Shown here one piece after another: positions 9,246-18,835 of a DNA stretch of 58,775 nt. Position 1 is the first letter of the stretch. Each line of letters opens with the position of its first letter. The notes below the pieces were generated by a model. It saw nothing but the letters and a program-made list of their open reading frames with translations, was not told where the DNA came from and did no database searches. A program made the translations under genes and the position numbers. The stretch comes from Hyphomicrobiaceae bacterium (GTDB lineage Bacteria; Pseudomonadota; Alphaproteobacteria; Rhizobiales; Hyphomicrobiaceae). The DNA lies in assembly GCA_025359185.1 (NCBI GenBank), contig JANYHF010000123.1, positions 1 through 58,775 of the forward strand, written 5' to 3'.

Positions 9246-10903
9246 CCCCACCCAATTCTCTCCGCCTCGCCCTGGCGCAGCTCAATCCGACAGTCGGCGA
9301 CCTTGCGGGCAACGCCGCCAAGGCGCGAGCCGCGCGGGCTACCGCGGCAAAGATGCACGCCGATCTGGTGCTGTTCTCTGAGCTGTTCATCACCGGCTAC
9401 TCGCCCGAGGACCTTGCCCTCAAGCCCGCCTTTCAGCAGGCCGCCCGTGAGACGGTTGAAGCGCTTGCGCTGGAAACCAAAGACGGCGGGCCGGGCGTGC
9501 TGCTGGGCACCATCTGGGTCGAAGATGGCAAGCTGCACAACTCGTTGGCCTTGCTCGACGGCGGAAAAATCGTTGGTCTTCGCCATAAGGTGGACTTGCC
9601 CAATTACGGCGTGTTCGACGAAAAGCGCGTGTTCGTGCCTGGACCGATGCCCGGACCCATCGACTTCCGCGGCATCCGGCTCGGCGTGCCGATCTGCGAG
9701 GACATCTGGAAGGACGAGGTTGTCGAGTGCCTGGCTGAGACGGGCACGGAGATTGTCCTCGTCCCTAACGGCAGCCCCTTTGCACTGGGCAAGCAGGATG
9801 TGCGCATGAATATCGCCGTCGCGCGTGTGACTGAATCGGCGCTTCCGATGGTTTACCTCAACCAGGTCGGCGGCCAGGACGAACTGGTGTTTGACGGCGC
9901 GTCCTTCGTGCTCAATGCCGACCGCAGCCTGGCCATACAACTCCCGGCTTGGGAGGAGGCCATCGTCCTCACCGAATGGACGCGCAACCCCTCGGGCTGG
10001 CACTGCAAGCCTGGCGAACGCGCAATCATTGAAGAGGGTGATGCCTCGGCCTACTGCGCCTGCGTGTTGGGCCTGCGCGACTATGTGAACAAGAACGGTT
10101 TTCCGGGCGTCGTGCTCGGCCTTTCCGGCGGCATTGACTCCGCCTTAGTTGCAGCCATGTGCGTCGATGCGCTTGGCGCGGACAAAGTGCATTGCCTGAT
10201 GCTGCCCTACCGCTACACCAGCGACGACAGCCTGAAGGACGCCGCCGACTGCGCAAAGCTGCTGCATGTCCGCTACGACGTGATCCCGATTTCCGCGCCG
10301 GTCGAGGGGTTTGCCGAAAGCCTCGCGCCGCTCTTCAAGGGCACGAAAACCGGCGTCGCCGAGGAGAATCTGCAATCGCGCGTGCGCGGAACGCTGCTGA
10401 TGGCGGTCTCCAATAAGTTCGGGCCGATGCTGATCACAACCGGCAACAAGTCCGAGGTGTCCTGTGGGTATTCGACGCTCTACGGCGACATGAACGGCGG
10501 TTTCAATCCGATCAAAGACCTTTACAAAATGCAGGTGTTCGCTCTCAGCCGCTGGCGCAATGCCAACAAGCCTATGGGCCTCATGGGGCCGCCGGGACCG
10601 GTCATCCCCGAAAACATCATCACCAAGCCGCCGACCGCCGAACTGCGGCCCAACCAGAAAGATCAAGACACGCTGCCGCCCTACGAGGTGCTGGATGCCA
10701 TCCTGGAGCGGATCGTTGAGAAAGAGCAGTCGATCCCCGAGATCATCGCTGCCGGGTTCGACCATGATACGGTGAAACGGGTGGAGAAAATGCTTTACTT
10801 GGCCGAGTACAAGCGCCGCCAAGCCGCGCCGGGGGTAAAAATCTCCGAGCGCAATTTCGGCCGCGACCGCCGATATCCCATCACCAACAGGTTCAGGGAA
10901 TGA
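9242..10903 (+). CDS. nadE: glutamine-dependent NAD+ synthase
   Basis: 553 residues, two domains. The N-terminal nitrilase-like glutaminase has the triad E47 ([13 protein letters not shown]), K116 (HKVDLPNYG) and C152 (ICEDIW). The C-terminal ATP-pyrophosphatase has the P-loop [11 protein letters not shown] at about 292-302. It releases ammonia from glutamine and amidates deamido-NAD in the last step of NAD synthesis. The GTG at 9242 is chosen because homologues begin just ahead of [14 protein letters not shown]; it overlaps the antitoxin stop by four bases. The longer open frame upstream is a shadow of the antitoxin. The 3' end overlaps convergent lipB by 11 bp. Confidence 0.95.
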   Translation: MTPPNSLRLALAQLNPTVGDLAGNAAKARAARATAAKMHADLVLFSELFITGYSPEDLALKPAFQQAARETVEALALETKDGGPGVLLGTIWVEDGKLHNSLALLDGGKIVGLRHKVDLPNYGVFDEKRVFVPGPMPGPIDFRGIRLGVPICEDIWKDEVVECLAETGTEIVLVPNGSPFALGKQDVRMNIAVARVTESALPMVYLNQVGGQDELVFDGASFVLNADRSLAIQLPAWEEAIVLTEWTRNPSGWHCKPGERAIIEEGDASAYCACVLGLRDYVNKNGFPGVVLGLSGGIDSALVAAMCVDALGADKVHCLMLPYRYTSDDSLKDAADCAKLLHVRYDVIPISAPVEGFAESLAPLFKGTKTGVAEENLQSRVRGTLLMAVSNKFGPMLITTGNKSEVSCGYSTLYGDMNGGFNPIKDLYKMQVFALSRWRNANKPMGLMGPPGPVIPENIITKPPTAELRPNQKDQDTLPPYEVLDAILERIVEKEQSIPEIIAAGFDHDTVKRVEKMLYLAEYKRRQAAPGVKISERNFGRDRRYPITNRFRE

Positions 10904-11594
10904 TAGGTTTGAGCCGCTCCAGCACTTCGCGGTCAAAATGCCTGTGCAACGCGGCGTCCACGCCGTCCATTGAGGTAGGCACGCCCAAATCGGCCAAGCT
11001 CGTGACGCCATGCTCGCGAATACCGCAGGGCACGATACCCGCGAAATGCGCCAGGTCTGGCGCCACGTTCAAGCTCACGCCGTGGTAGCTCACGCCGCGC
11101 CGCACCCGGACGCCGATGGCCGCAATCTTGTCCTCACGCCCGGCCTCGCGTGCCACCCACACGCCGACCCTGCCGGTCCGGATTTCGCCCGCCACGGATA
11201 ACTCCGCCAGCGCCGCAATAAGCCAGTGTTCCAGCCCACACACATAGGCGTGCAGATCGCCGCCACGGGCCTTCAGGTTGAGCAGCACATAGGCCACCCG
11301 CTGCCCCGGCCCGTGATAGGTGAACTGCCCACCCCGGCCCGTGCGATGGACCGGCAGCCGCGCCGGCTCGACGAGATCGGCATCGCGCGCGCTGGTACCT
11401 GCCGTATAGAGCGCCGGATGTTCCAGCAGCCACACCAGCTCAGCCGCGTCACCGGTGGCGATGGCCGCTGCGCGCGCCTCCATCGCCGTGACAGCGGCCT
11501 CGTAGCCAACCGGCCCGGTTGAGACCTGCCATTCGATGGCAATTTCCGGTCTGGATACGGCCCCCTCCGGCAGCACAATTGAAACCTTTTGCAT
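10893..11594 (-). CDS. lipB: octanoyl-[acyl-carrier-protein]:protein N-octanoyltransferase
   Basis: 233 residues. It moves octanoyl groups from acyl carrier protein to lipoyl domains of 2-oxoacid dehydrogenases, the step before LipA. The family motif [15 protein letters not shown] is at 84-98. The catalytic pair is K156 ([10 protein letters not shown]) and C190 (GIVPCGI). The ATG at 11594 is preceded by a GGAGCC ribosome site. It is divergent from the TolC-family gene and overlaps nadE by 11 bp at the 3' end. Confidence 0.96.
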   Translation of the reverse strand: MQKVSIVLPEGAVSRPEIAIEWQVSTGPVGYEAAVTAMEARAAAIATGDAAELVWLLEHPALYTAGTSARDADLVEPARLPVHRTGRGGQFTYHGPGQRVAYVLLNLKARGGDLHAYVCGLEHWLIAALAELSVAGEIRTGRVGVWVAREAGREDKIAAIGVRVRRGVSYHGVSLNVAPDLAHFAGIVPCGIREHGVTSLADLGVPTSMDGVDAALHRHFDREVLERLKPIIP

Positions 11595-11737
11595 GGCTCC
11601 ATGCTCCCACGCGGGCGCTCCGCAGGCAACAGTCCGTCTCTCAGCGGGGCACGGCTTAACGAAGGATTAGCGATTCCCGCCTTAAAGCCTGAAGGGCGGG
11701 GGCGGCTGCTCCTTGCGAGCGCTCCAGCAGGAATGCC

Positions 11738-13243
11738 ATGATCCAACGCTTTATCCGGCTCCCCGTCAAAGCCCTGTTGCGCAATGCAATTGCGGCTACA
11801 GCGTTGCTGAGCTGTTCCCTGTGCCAAGCTGAGAACCTCGATCAGGCCCTTGTGGCAGCCTATCAAAACAATCCAAACCTGAACGCCGAGCGGGCACGGC
11901 TCCGGGGCACAGATGAGGAACTGGCGCGCGCCCAGTCCGGCTACCGGCCCGAGATTTCGGTGGGGGCCGATTATGGCGTTGCCGGGTTGAATACGAGCGC
12001 CGGGGCTTTCAGCCTGCCGAACGGAGCGGCCCCGACACCCGATCAGGTTCTCAGCAATTCCAACCAGTTCAAACGCAATGACGGCACGTCCAATCCTGGC
12101 GGCTATTCCGTCACCCTCACGCAGCCCCTGTTCAAAGGCTTCCAGACTGTCAACGCCGTGCGCGAAGCCGATGCCAACATCATGGCCGGCCGCCAGTCGC
12201 TTCGGGACATGGAACAGAAGGTCCTTCTGGAAACCATCACTGCATACATGGATGTCCTACGCGACGCAGCCGCGGTGACCTTGCGCCAGAACAGCCTGCG
12301 CCTCCTGACCAGTGAAGCCAGAGCGACCGCGGAGCGTTTTGCTGCTGGCGAAATGACGCGAACCGATGTTGCCCAGGCCCGCGCTCGCCAGGCCCAGGCC
12401 CAAGCTGCCCTGGAAGGCGCCAAGGCGACCTTGCGCGGCAGCCTTGCGCGTTACGAACGCTTTGTCGGCCATGTGCCTACGCGGCTGGCGGATCCGGTTG
12501 GGTTCGAGCGCCTGTTGCCCCATACGATGGACGAAGCCATCCAGGCGGCCATGGGCAGCAATCCGCAAGTGCTACAGGCGGCCTATCTAGAAAAAGCCTC
12601 TGGCAGCTCGGTGCGCAAGATCCTCGGCGAGATGCTTCCCGATGTGCGGCTTCAGGCCCAGCACGTCGAGCGGTTTGAGCCGACGCCGCTGATCGATCAT
12701 CAGATCAATCAGTCTGTGGTCGCGCGGGTCACCATCCCGATTTATCAGGCGGGCGACGTTGAAGCTCGCGTGCGGCAGGCTAAGCAGCAGCGTCAGGGAC
12801 GGTTGGAGGAGATCGAGGCAGCGCGCGAGCTGGTCCGCGCTTCCGCTATCAGCGCCTATGCAGAAGTTCAGGCCATGCGGGCCCAGGTTGCGGCCGTGCG
12901 CCAGCAGGTGCAGGCCTCCATGGAGGGCCTCACGGGCGTGATCGAAGAACAAAAGGCCGGTCAGCGCTCGTTGCTGGACGTGCTCAACGCTGAACAGGAA
13001 CTGACCAACGCCAAGATCTCGGCCCTGAAGGCCCGGCATGATCTGGTGGTGGCAGCCTATACATTGCTGCAATCCATGGGCCGGTTGTCAGCATCGGATT
13101 TGGGGCTCGAAGTCAGGCTTTATGACGTGCAAAAGCACTATGCCGAAACCAACCGGAAATGGATTGGTTTGGCTGTCGACCAGGAGCAAGGCTACGCCGG
13201 GCAAAACGCCGGCTGGGGCACCCATGTCGAGACGGGCAACTGA
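11738..13243 (+). CDS. tolC: TolC family outer membrane efflux protein
   Basis: 501 residues with a cleavable signal (about 1-28) followed by ENLDQALVAAYQNNPNLNAERARLRGTDEELARAQ, the start of the TolC-type helical barrel. The two repeated outer-membrane-factor halves are visible, with long heptad-like helices rich in Ala, Gln and Arg. It should form the trimeric outer-membrane duct for type I secretion or RND/MFS efflux. No inner-membrane pump or adaptor lies beside it. In many alphaproteobacteria tolC is likewise a stand-alone gene serving several pumps. The start is ATG 11738. Confidence 0.92.
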   Translation: MIQRFIRLPVKALLRNAIAATALLSCSLCQAENLDQALVAAYQNNPNLNAERARLRGTDEELARAQSGYRPEISVGADYGVAGLNTSAGAFSLPNGAAPTPDQVLSNSNQFKRNDGTSNPGGYSVTLTQPLFKGFQTVNAVREADANIMAGRQSLRDMEQKVLLETITAYMDVLRDAAAVTLRQNSLRLLTSEARATAERFAAGEMTRTDVAQARARQAQAQAALEGAKATLRGSLARYERFVGHVPTRLADPVGFERLLPHTMDEAIQAAMGSNPQVLQAAYLEKASGSSVRKILGEMLPDVRLQAQHVERFEPTPLIDHQINQSVVARVTIPIYQAGDVEARVRQAKQQRQGRLEEIEAARELVRASAISAYAEVQAMRAQVAAVRQQVQASMEGLTGVIEEQKAGQRSLLDVLNAEQELTNAKISALKARHDLVVAAYTLLQSMGRLSASDLGLEVRLYDVQKHYAETNRKWIGLAVDQEQGYAGQNAGWGTHVETGN

Positions 13244-13345
13244 GGCCCTTTCCGGTGCGCGTGCTGTAGCAACCTCGCCCTGGTTCTGCCGCAGGTTCGG
13301 ATGTAAGGTTCGCCCGTCCTGAGGTGTTGGCGGGCGTAGTGGCGC

Positions 13346-15151
13346 ATGATCAGAGTGTTCCGGCCTTTGGTGTCGAGTGTGACTGTTAGCGCGCTGCTGT
13401 TGGCGAGCGTTGCGCAGGTTTTTGCACAAGCAACGGCCCCGGCGGCGGGATCGGCGGCAACCGGCGTTTCCGTCTGCCAGGTGAACGACGAGGACGTCTT
13501 CCGGGCCGAGATCGACAAGCTCACCTTTGCAGCCATCAGCAAGGGGCTGGCCGGGGTTGATTATTCGGCGCTGGTGAACGTCGCCTGGCGCGAAACTGGG
13601 ACAGATTCCGTTCTCGACCAGCGCGTCACTAAGTCGATCACTGAAATCCAGGACGAGACCAGCTGGACGGCGCTGTTGCAGAGCCTGGCGTCGCGTGAAG
13701 CGGCCCAAAGCCTTGCCGTGTCGGTTGCTGAACGTACCTACCGTTCGGAGGAGATGAAGAAGGCAGTTGAGGCCATCGCGGGCGACGTGGGCAAGCAGCT
13801 GACGGGGCGTATCGAGCTGGCGACGTTGGACGCGGCTCAGCCTGCTATCGGCTGCGTGCGGGCGTTTCTGGGGCCGCGCTATGGCTCAACCATTGCGCTT
13901 CAGGTGGCAGGCGACACAGGGCGCGCCTTTGAGCAGAGCGCGGGGGCCGGCAGCGCGCAGGTGAGCAACGGCGATCTGGTGATCGAGAGCAAGGGCCTGA
14001 TCGCGGGCGCCGTCATCCTGGTCGTGCGCCGGGCGTTGGCCAATCTCGCCAAACGCATCGGCCAGCGCGTTGTTGGTGCAGTGCTGGGCAAAATCGTGTC
14101 TGTCGTCGCCGGTGGCATCGGCCTGGTGCTGATCGCCAAGGATATCTGGGAGATGCGTAATGGCATCCTCCCCGTCATTGACGCTGAGATGAAGTCGGAC
14201 GAGACCAAGGCCAAGGTCAAATCCGAGATCGCGGCGGCGATTTCCGAACAATTGCAGACCCATCTGAAAGAGATCAGCTCAAGCACAGCCGACCGCATTC
14301 TCGACGTCTGGCACGAGTTCAAGGCCGCGCACGCCAAAGTGGTGGAGCTGGCTGGCAAGCAGCCTGCCTTCAAAACGTTCATCGACACAGTTGCCCCCGC
14401 CCAGCTGCCGCGTGTCGACCGCGTGGTGGCGCTTGTCCTGAGTTCAGAAGGCGAAGCCGGGGTCGTCAAGCGCCTGGACGACGGCACGCTCGACGAGGCG
14501 GCTAAGCGGCTGCCCGAAGCCGTGCTCGATATCGCCACCGACGTGCGCTCGCTGCAAGACGCCATCGGCTGGCATCAGTTGGCGGGCGCCGATGTGGACA
14601 AGGTCGCCAAACTCGAAATTCACCGCATTGCCAAGCCGCAGGATTTCACGGCCGAAAGCCTGCGCAAGCTGATCGGGCTGGATGATGGGTTCGCGGTGGG
14701 CCGCATCGCTGCTTTGCCGCGGGCCTCGCGCGATGCCATCACGGCGATGACGCCGGACCGGCAGAAGTCGCTCGCGCGGGCGCTGACCCCAGAGGAGTTG
14801 TCGTCGTTCGCGGGCTATGTGCAGGGATTGAAACAGAACGCGGCCGTCCGCCTCGTCAGCGCGGTAGCCGATGATCCACACCGGATGAAGATTTTTTCCG
14901 ACGCCACTTTGCAGCAAGCCATCTTGGCCAGCCGCGACCAGAACGCCGCTGTTGGTTTGATGCTTCGTGATGGCGCCATTTTTGACGTTCTCAACTTGCA
15001 GACGGATTTTGCCCTGGTGACCGGGGGCGACGTGTCGCCGGTGCTGATGTGGCACAAACATACCGGTGCTGTTGCAACCGGGTTGGCGGGAGCTGGTCTC
15101 GTGCTGCTGATGCTGCTGCGCCTGATGTTCGGCCGCCGCCGCCGGGCATGA
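13346..15151 (+). CDS. large exported membrane protein of unknown function
   Basis: 601 residues, not recognised. A signal peptide (about 1-28, ending VFAQA) is followed by a soluble region. A hydrophobic stretch at about 215-268 is interrupted by basic residues. Next is a charged, helical, probably coiled region (about 275-560), then a C-terminal transmembrane segment (about 571-595) ending in a run of arginines. This topology suggests a periplasmic body held at both membrane segments with a short basic tail in the cytoplasm. It follows tolC by about 100 bp on the same strand, but that gap has no clear terminator or promoter. I assign no function. Confidence 0.8.
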   Translation: MIRVFRPLVSSVTVSALLLASVAQVFAQATAPAAGSAATGVSVCQVNDEDVFRAEIDKLTFAAISKGLAGVDYSALVNVAWRETGTDSVLDQRVTKSITEIQDETSWTALLQSLASREAAQSLAVSVAERTYRSEEMKKAVEAIAGDVGKQLTGRIELATLDAAQPAIGCVRAFLGPRYGSTIALQVAGDTGRAFEQSAGAGSAQVSNGDLVIESKGLIAGAVILVVRRALANLAKRIGQRVVGAVLGKIVSVVAGGIGLVLIAKDIWEMRNGILPVIDAEMKSDETKAKVKSEIAAAISEQLQTHLKEISSSTADRILDVWHEFKAAHAKVVELAGKQPAFKTFIDTVAPAQLPRVDRVVALVLSSEGEAGVVKRLDDGTLDEAAKRLPEAVLDIATDVRSLQDAIGWHQLAGADVDKVAKLEIHRIAKPQDFTAESLRKLIGLDDGFAVGRIAALPRASRDAITAMTPDRQKSLARALTPEELSSFAGYVQGLKQNAAVRLVSAVADDPHRMKIFSDATLQQAILASRDQNAAVGLMLRDGAIFDVLNLQTDFALVTGGDVSPVLMWHKHTGAVATGLAGAGLVLLMLLRLMFGRRRRA

Positions 15152-15244
15152 CACAAGAGCCGCATAGCGACGATTAGCCTCCTGGCCGTCTGCGGGCGAA
15201 TGCTGGCATCACCAGCATGCATTTTGCAACCTTGGGGGCTTCAC

Positions 15245-15421
15245 ATGCGCATTTCAACTCCGGCCTTTTTGACCGTGCTGGTTTCCCTCGTGCTCGCTGT
15301 TCTTGCCGCGCTCAGCCACTACGTGACCGGTTCACTGCCGATCGTCGGTACACATACATTTGGCCTTCTGCTACTGAGCTACGTCGTGCTGATGGCGGGC
15401 ATCCTGATCCCAGGGCTCTAA
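15245..15421 (+). CDS. 58-residue two-helix membrane protein
   Basis: A very small protein, almost entirely hydrophobic, with two predicted transmembrane helices (about 7-24 and 33-53) and a short polar turn (SHYVTGSLP). I do not recognise a function. It is likely real because its stop codon overlaps the AGGAGG ribosome site of the copper-chaperone gene that follows, which suggests coupled translation. A longer frame from 15200 exists; the ATG at 15245 gives a compact membrane protein. Confidence 0.65.
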   Translation: MRISTPAFLTVLVSLVLAVLAALSHYVTGSLPIVGTHTFGLLLLSYVVLMAGILIPGL

Positions 15422-15430
15422 GGAGGCGGC

Positions 15431-15874
15431 TTGCCAGTTTGGTCCAGAACAGCGCTCGCGCTGCTTATCGTGATGCGATGGTACGACGGGGCTGCGGCCG
15501 CTGATTCCATAGTGGTGACCGGTGTCTGGATGCGGCCAAGCATCGGCGCGACGGGCAACAGTGCGCTCTACTTGAATTTGTTCAATGCAGGTCCGGCGGA
15601 GGATGCACTTGTCTCCGTGACTTCGGACGCGGCAGCGCAAAGTCAGTTGCACATGACCGAGACCGACGGTGCCGTTGTTGGGATGCGCGCCATCGCGACA
15701 CTGCCTTTGCCGGTTGGCGCGCCGGTCGCCCTGGCCCCAAAAGGCGACCATGTCATGCTGATGGGTCTGACGCGGTCCCTCAAAACTGGCGATCATGTCG
15801 CCGTCGAGCTGCGCTTCAAAATCCATGCGCCCATGACGGTCGACCCCACCGTCGCGATGACGCCGCCGCAATAG
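15431..15874 (+). CDS. periplasmic copper chaperone, PCu(A)C family
   Basis: 147 residues with a signal peptide (about 1-23) and one PCu(A)C domain. The copper ligands follow the family pattern: H-M in QLHMTETDG, M in GMRAI, and a later H-x-M in KGDHVMLMGL. Family members carry Cu(I) in the periplasm and help assemble the CuA centre of cytochrome c oxidase. The start is TTG at 15431, four bases after a perfect AGGAGG at 15421-15426. It is coupled to the 58-residue membrane protein upstream and convergent with bdhA. Confidence 0.9.
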   Translation: MPVWSRTALALLIVMRWYDGAAAADSIVVTGVWMRPSIGATGNSALYLNLFNAGPAEDALVSVTSDAAAQSQLHMTETDGAVVGMRAIATLPLPVGAPVALAPKGDHVMLMGLTRSLKTGDHVAVELRFKIHAPMTVDPTVAMTPPQ

Positions 15875-15880
15875 CGTCCC

Positions 15881-16660
15881 TTACTCAGCCGTCCAGCCAC
15901 CGTCGATGGAAAGATTGGCACCCGTGATCTGGGCGGCGTCGTCGCTGCACAAGAACATCGTCAGCGCGGCGACTTGCTCGACGGTAACGAACTCTTTGGT
16001 CGGTTGCGCCTTAAGGAGAACCTCGTTGATGACCTGTTCCTTGGTCATATTGCGGGCCTTCATCGTATCGGGGATCTGCTTCTCGACCAGCGGTGTCCAG
16101 ACGTAACCCGGCGAAATGCAGTTGCAGGTGATCTTGTTGGTCGCGACTTCAAGCGCGACCGTCTTGGTCAGCCCCGCCAGCGCGTGTTTGGCCGAGACAT
16201 AGGCCGACTTGAAGGGTGATGCGACCAGCGAATGGGCAGACGCCGTATTGATGATCCGGCCCCAATTGCGCGTCTTCATGCCGGGCACCACCTTGCGGAT
16301 GGCATGAAACGCCGCCGTCAGATTGATGGCGATGATCGCATCCCACTTATCGGGCGGGAAATCCTCGATCGGCGAGACAAATTGGATACCCGCATTGTTG
16401 ACGAGGATGTCGACGCTGCCGAACTCCGTGTTCGCAAGATCGATCATAGCCGCGATTTCGTCCGGCTTCATCATATTGGCGGGTGAAAAGTTCACCTTGC
16501 CGCCGTGCGCCGAAACCTGAGCAATCGCGTCCTTGTTGTCATCGGCGGTGCCAAGGCCGTTGAGCATGACGTTGACGCCGGCCTTAGCCAACGCATCGGC
16601 GATGCCATGCCCAATGCCCGAGGTCGACCCGGTGACGATTGCGTTCTTGCCGTTCAACAT
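15881..16660 (-). CDS. bdhA: 3-hydroxybutyrate dehydrogenase (SDR family)
   Basis: 259 residues of a classical short-chain dehydrogenase. The cofactor motif TGSTSGIG is at 10-17, NNAG at 88-91, and catalytic S141, Y154 and K158 (YVSAK). The segment CISPGYVWTPLVEKQIPD and the end GANLSIDGGWTAE match D-3-hydroxybutyrate dehydrogenases, which oxidise hydroxybutyrate to acetoacetate during polyhydroxybutyrate use. The ATG at 16660 has GGAGCG upstream; an upstream frame extension of 12 residues lacks support. It ends 6 bp from the convergent copper-chaperone gene. Confidence 0.93.
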   Translation of the reverse strand: MLNGKNAIVTGSTSGIGHGIADALAKAGVNVMLNGLGTADDNKDAIAQVSAHGGKVNFSPANMMKPDEIAAMIDLANTEFGSVDILVNNAGIQFVSPIEDFPPDKWDAIIAINLTAAFHAIRKVVPGMKTRNWGRIINTASAHSLVASPFKSAYVSAKHALAGLTKTVALEVATNKITCNCISPGYVWTPLVEKQIPDTMKARNMTKEQVINEVLLKAQPTKEFVTVEQVAALTMFLCSDDAAQITGANLSIDGGWTAE

Positions 16661-16738
16661 GCTGGCGCTCCATGGCTGTCTGTTGCGCCGCAGCATAGCC
16701 GAAAATACCCGTTCCGTAACCCGAGACGAGCGCCGCCA

Positions 16739-18334
16739 CTACTGTTGAGCGATGTCCTCGGGCTGCGGCCGCCGCCACGTCATCTTGAATTTGGCGCGGC
16801 AATAGATTTGCGCACACGGGTCGGAATACATGTACCAACCAGACCCCAGCTTGCCTGCGATGTCGCCCCGCACCAGTTCAGTGGAACAGGAATTGGCTTT
16901 GTGCATCTCGAATTTGCCGTCACGGCCAATCTTGGCATCCCAATTGTCGCTTCTAACACGATGATCGGCGACTTTAACCACCCAGAGCTGGGCCGCAAGG
17001 TTGCAATCGGAACCCGTGACATGTAAGGTCCAGTTGCCCGATTTGGCAGGCGACGTTTCCGCATAGGTCACGGGGGGCCGTTCCTTGGCCCTGCGGCGGG
17101 CCTGGCTGACCTGTGCGTCCGCCGACGGGACTCTCGGCTCGGGTTCAGTCGAACTGGGAGCAACCGGCGAAAACGCGGTTGAGGCGGCTGGCGGCGGGTT
17201 TGGCTTCGGGGGCTGGTTGTCCGCAACCACAGTTTTGGGTTCAACTTTGGGGGACGGCGGCGCAGCTATGATTGCAGGCGCGGGCGGCAGTGCTGGCTTG
17301 GGCTGCGCCTTAGCCGCAGGAGTGGGAGGTGCCGCCGCGGACGGCAGCGGCGCCACACTGACGGACCCTGTCGACAAGGAGGTGGAACCCTTGGACGTAG
17401 AAGCCGTTGGAATATCAGCAACCGCGATCTGTGGTCCGGCTTTGGCTTTGCCTGCGTCCGCAGGGAACCGCTGAAAATAATCGGCAAGATGGGTCTTGAC
17501 CCATTTGTAGGCCGCTGCATCGCGCGAGCCCGGCTTGGCAATAGTGCTGTGGTCGGTTCCGGCAAGTTCACCACTGTCGTCACAGCCATCGGCAGAATAC
17601 TGTCCCGCCTGCACGGGGGTGCCATAGGTCGCTTCGGTTTCGTGCAGACAGTAGATCTTCAGTGGGCGCGTCGGGCCGCGGCTGGAAAGATGCTCTGCCC
17701 ATAATGACTCAAGCCCCTGCAGAAAAACCGGCACGTCCATAGCCCCGATGTTGGCCACCAGAGGCTGCTTGGCTATGAGTGCCGTCAGAAATCCTGCCGC
17801 CGCCTTGCCCTGTGCAGGCACCGACAGCAGAAAAACGACTTTGGTCTTCGTTGAGAGCGACTTTGCGCCGGCAATCGATCCCTGGATCAGCATACTTTTC
17901 AGCACCAGACCTCCAGCGCTGTAGGCCACGAAAGTGATGCCGTCGTAGTTTTCGAGGATGCCTTTGTTTTTGATCTCGGCAAGAGCGCTGGTTGCCAGCT
18001 GCGGAATCGATTGCTTGTCCTGGGCTGCGCCAGCAAACGAGAGTAGCGCCGTATCATAACGTGCCAGGGGCAATTGCTGATGCTCTGCCGTCGTATCGGC
18101 TGCCATCAGCTCAGGCCACGATGGCACCCCCTGGCCCCACCGGAAGGTCTTGGCGGGATCGCTGCTGAGACCATCGACGAAAATGACGATCCGGTTCGAT
18201 TTTCCACGCGTCACGAATTGCAAGTCCGAGTGCGATGGAGTGCCGGCAGCGCTGGCAACAATGGCGGCGACAACCAAGGCGGCATTAGCGGCGATGGCAG
18301 CGCCCAAGCCGAGCGCAGAGGTTCGTAAGCTCAT
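16739..18334 (-). CDS. exported alpha/beta-hydrolase-like protein with proline-rich linker
   Basis: 531 residues. An N-terminal hydrophobic anchor or signal (about 5-30) precedes a lipase-like alpha/beta-hydrolase region: strand and loop IVIFVDGLSSDP near 49-60, nucleophile elbow AYSAGG with S139, and a plausible catalytic His at 262 (GTDHSTI). A proline/alanine-rich linker (about 325-425) leads to a separate C-terminal domain (about 435-531) with several cysteines. The hydrolase part resembles PGAP1/DUF676-type esterases. The substrate is unknown. A GTG at 18343 is an alternative start three codons upstream. The gene is followed by bdhA in the same direction. Confidence 0.75.
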   Translation of the reverse strand: MSLRTSALGLGAAIAANAALVVAAIVASAAGTPSHSDLQFVTRGKSNRIVIFVDGLSSDPAKTFRWGQGVPSWPELMAADTTAEHQQLPLARYDTALLSFAGAAQDKQSIPQLATSALAEIKNKGILENYDGITFVAYSAGGLVLKSMLIQGSIAGAKSLSTKTKVVFLLSVPAQGKAAAGFLTALIAKQPLVANIGAMDVPVFLQGLESLWAEHLSSRGPTRPLKIYCLHETEATYGTPVQAGQYSADGCDDSGELAGTDHSTIAKPGSRDAAAYKWVKTHLADYFQRFPADAGKAKAGPQIAVADIPTASTSKGSTSLSTGSVSVAPLPSAAAPPTPAAKAQPKPALPPAPAIIAAPPSPKVEPKTVVADNQPPKPNPPPAASTAFSPVAPSSTEPEPRVPSADAQVSQARRRAKERPPVTYAETSPAKSGNWTLHVTGSDCNLAAQLWVVKVADHRVRSDNWDAKIGRDGKFEMHKANSCSTELVRGDIAGKLGSGWYMYSDPCAQIYCRAKFKMTWRRPQPEDIAQQ

Positions 18335-18619
18335 ACAACTCACACAACTGTTACGCGCGACCCAAGGGCTGATCGCGACACGTCCCCGCTACCGTCAGCC
18401 CATGAACGCAAGCAGAACGGCCCTGTGCAGCCCTCGCTACAATTGTGAGTTGGACGGAGAAATTGAGACTATTTTGCGGGCATCCCATTTGGCCGCAGGG
18501 GTCAAATAAACTTTGTGAGATTTCAAAGATTTACCAGATCTGCTGTTAAGCAGTGGGCGGATCATCCGAGGCAATTATGGCTAGAAAAACGAGGACCGCA
18601 CTGACCTGTGGAAAAGTAT

Positions 18620-18695
<76 letters not shown>

Positions 18696-18835
18696 ATCCA
18701 GTAGTTTCGGGTGTTTCATCAAGACGGCGTTGGGCACCGTCAAGCCACGACGGATGGATAGACGCCGGGCACAGGAGCGTCAAGCGCAATGCTCTTGGGC
18801 AAAGCGGCAAATATGCTGCCCTCGCGTCCACCAAT

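Noticed and set aside
11656-11670. CtrA-like site TTAA-N7-TTAG before tolC, with similar 7/8 matches at 20980-20994 and 48425-48439
   Set aside because: Each differs by one base from TTAA-N7-TTAA, and such matches are expected by chance in AT-rich gaps.
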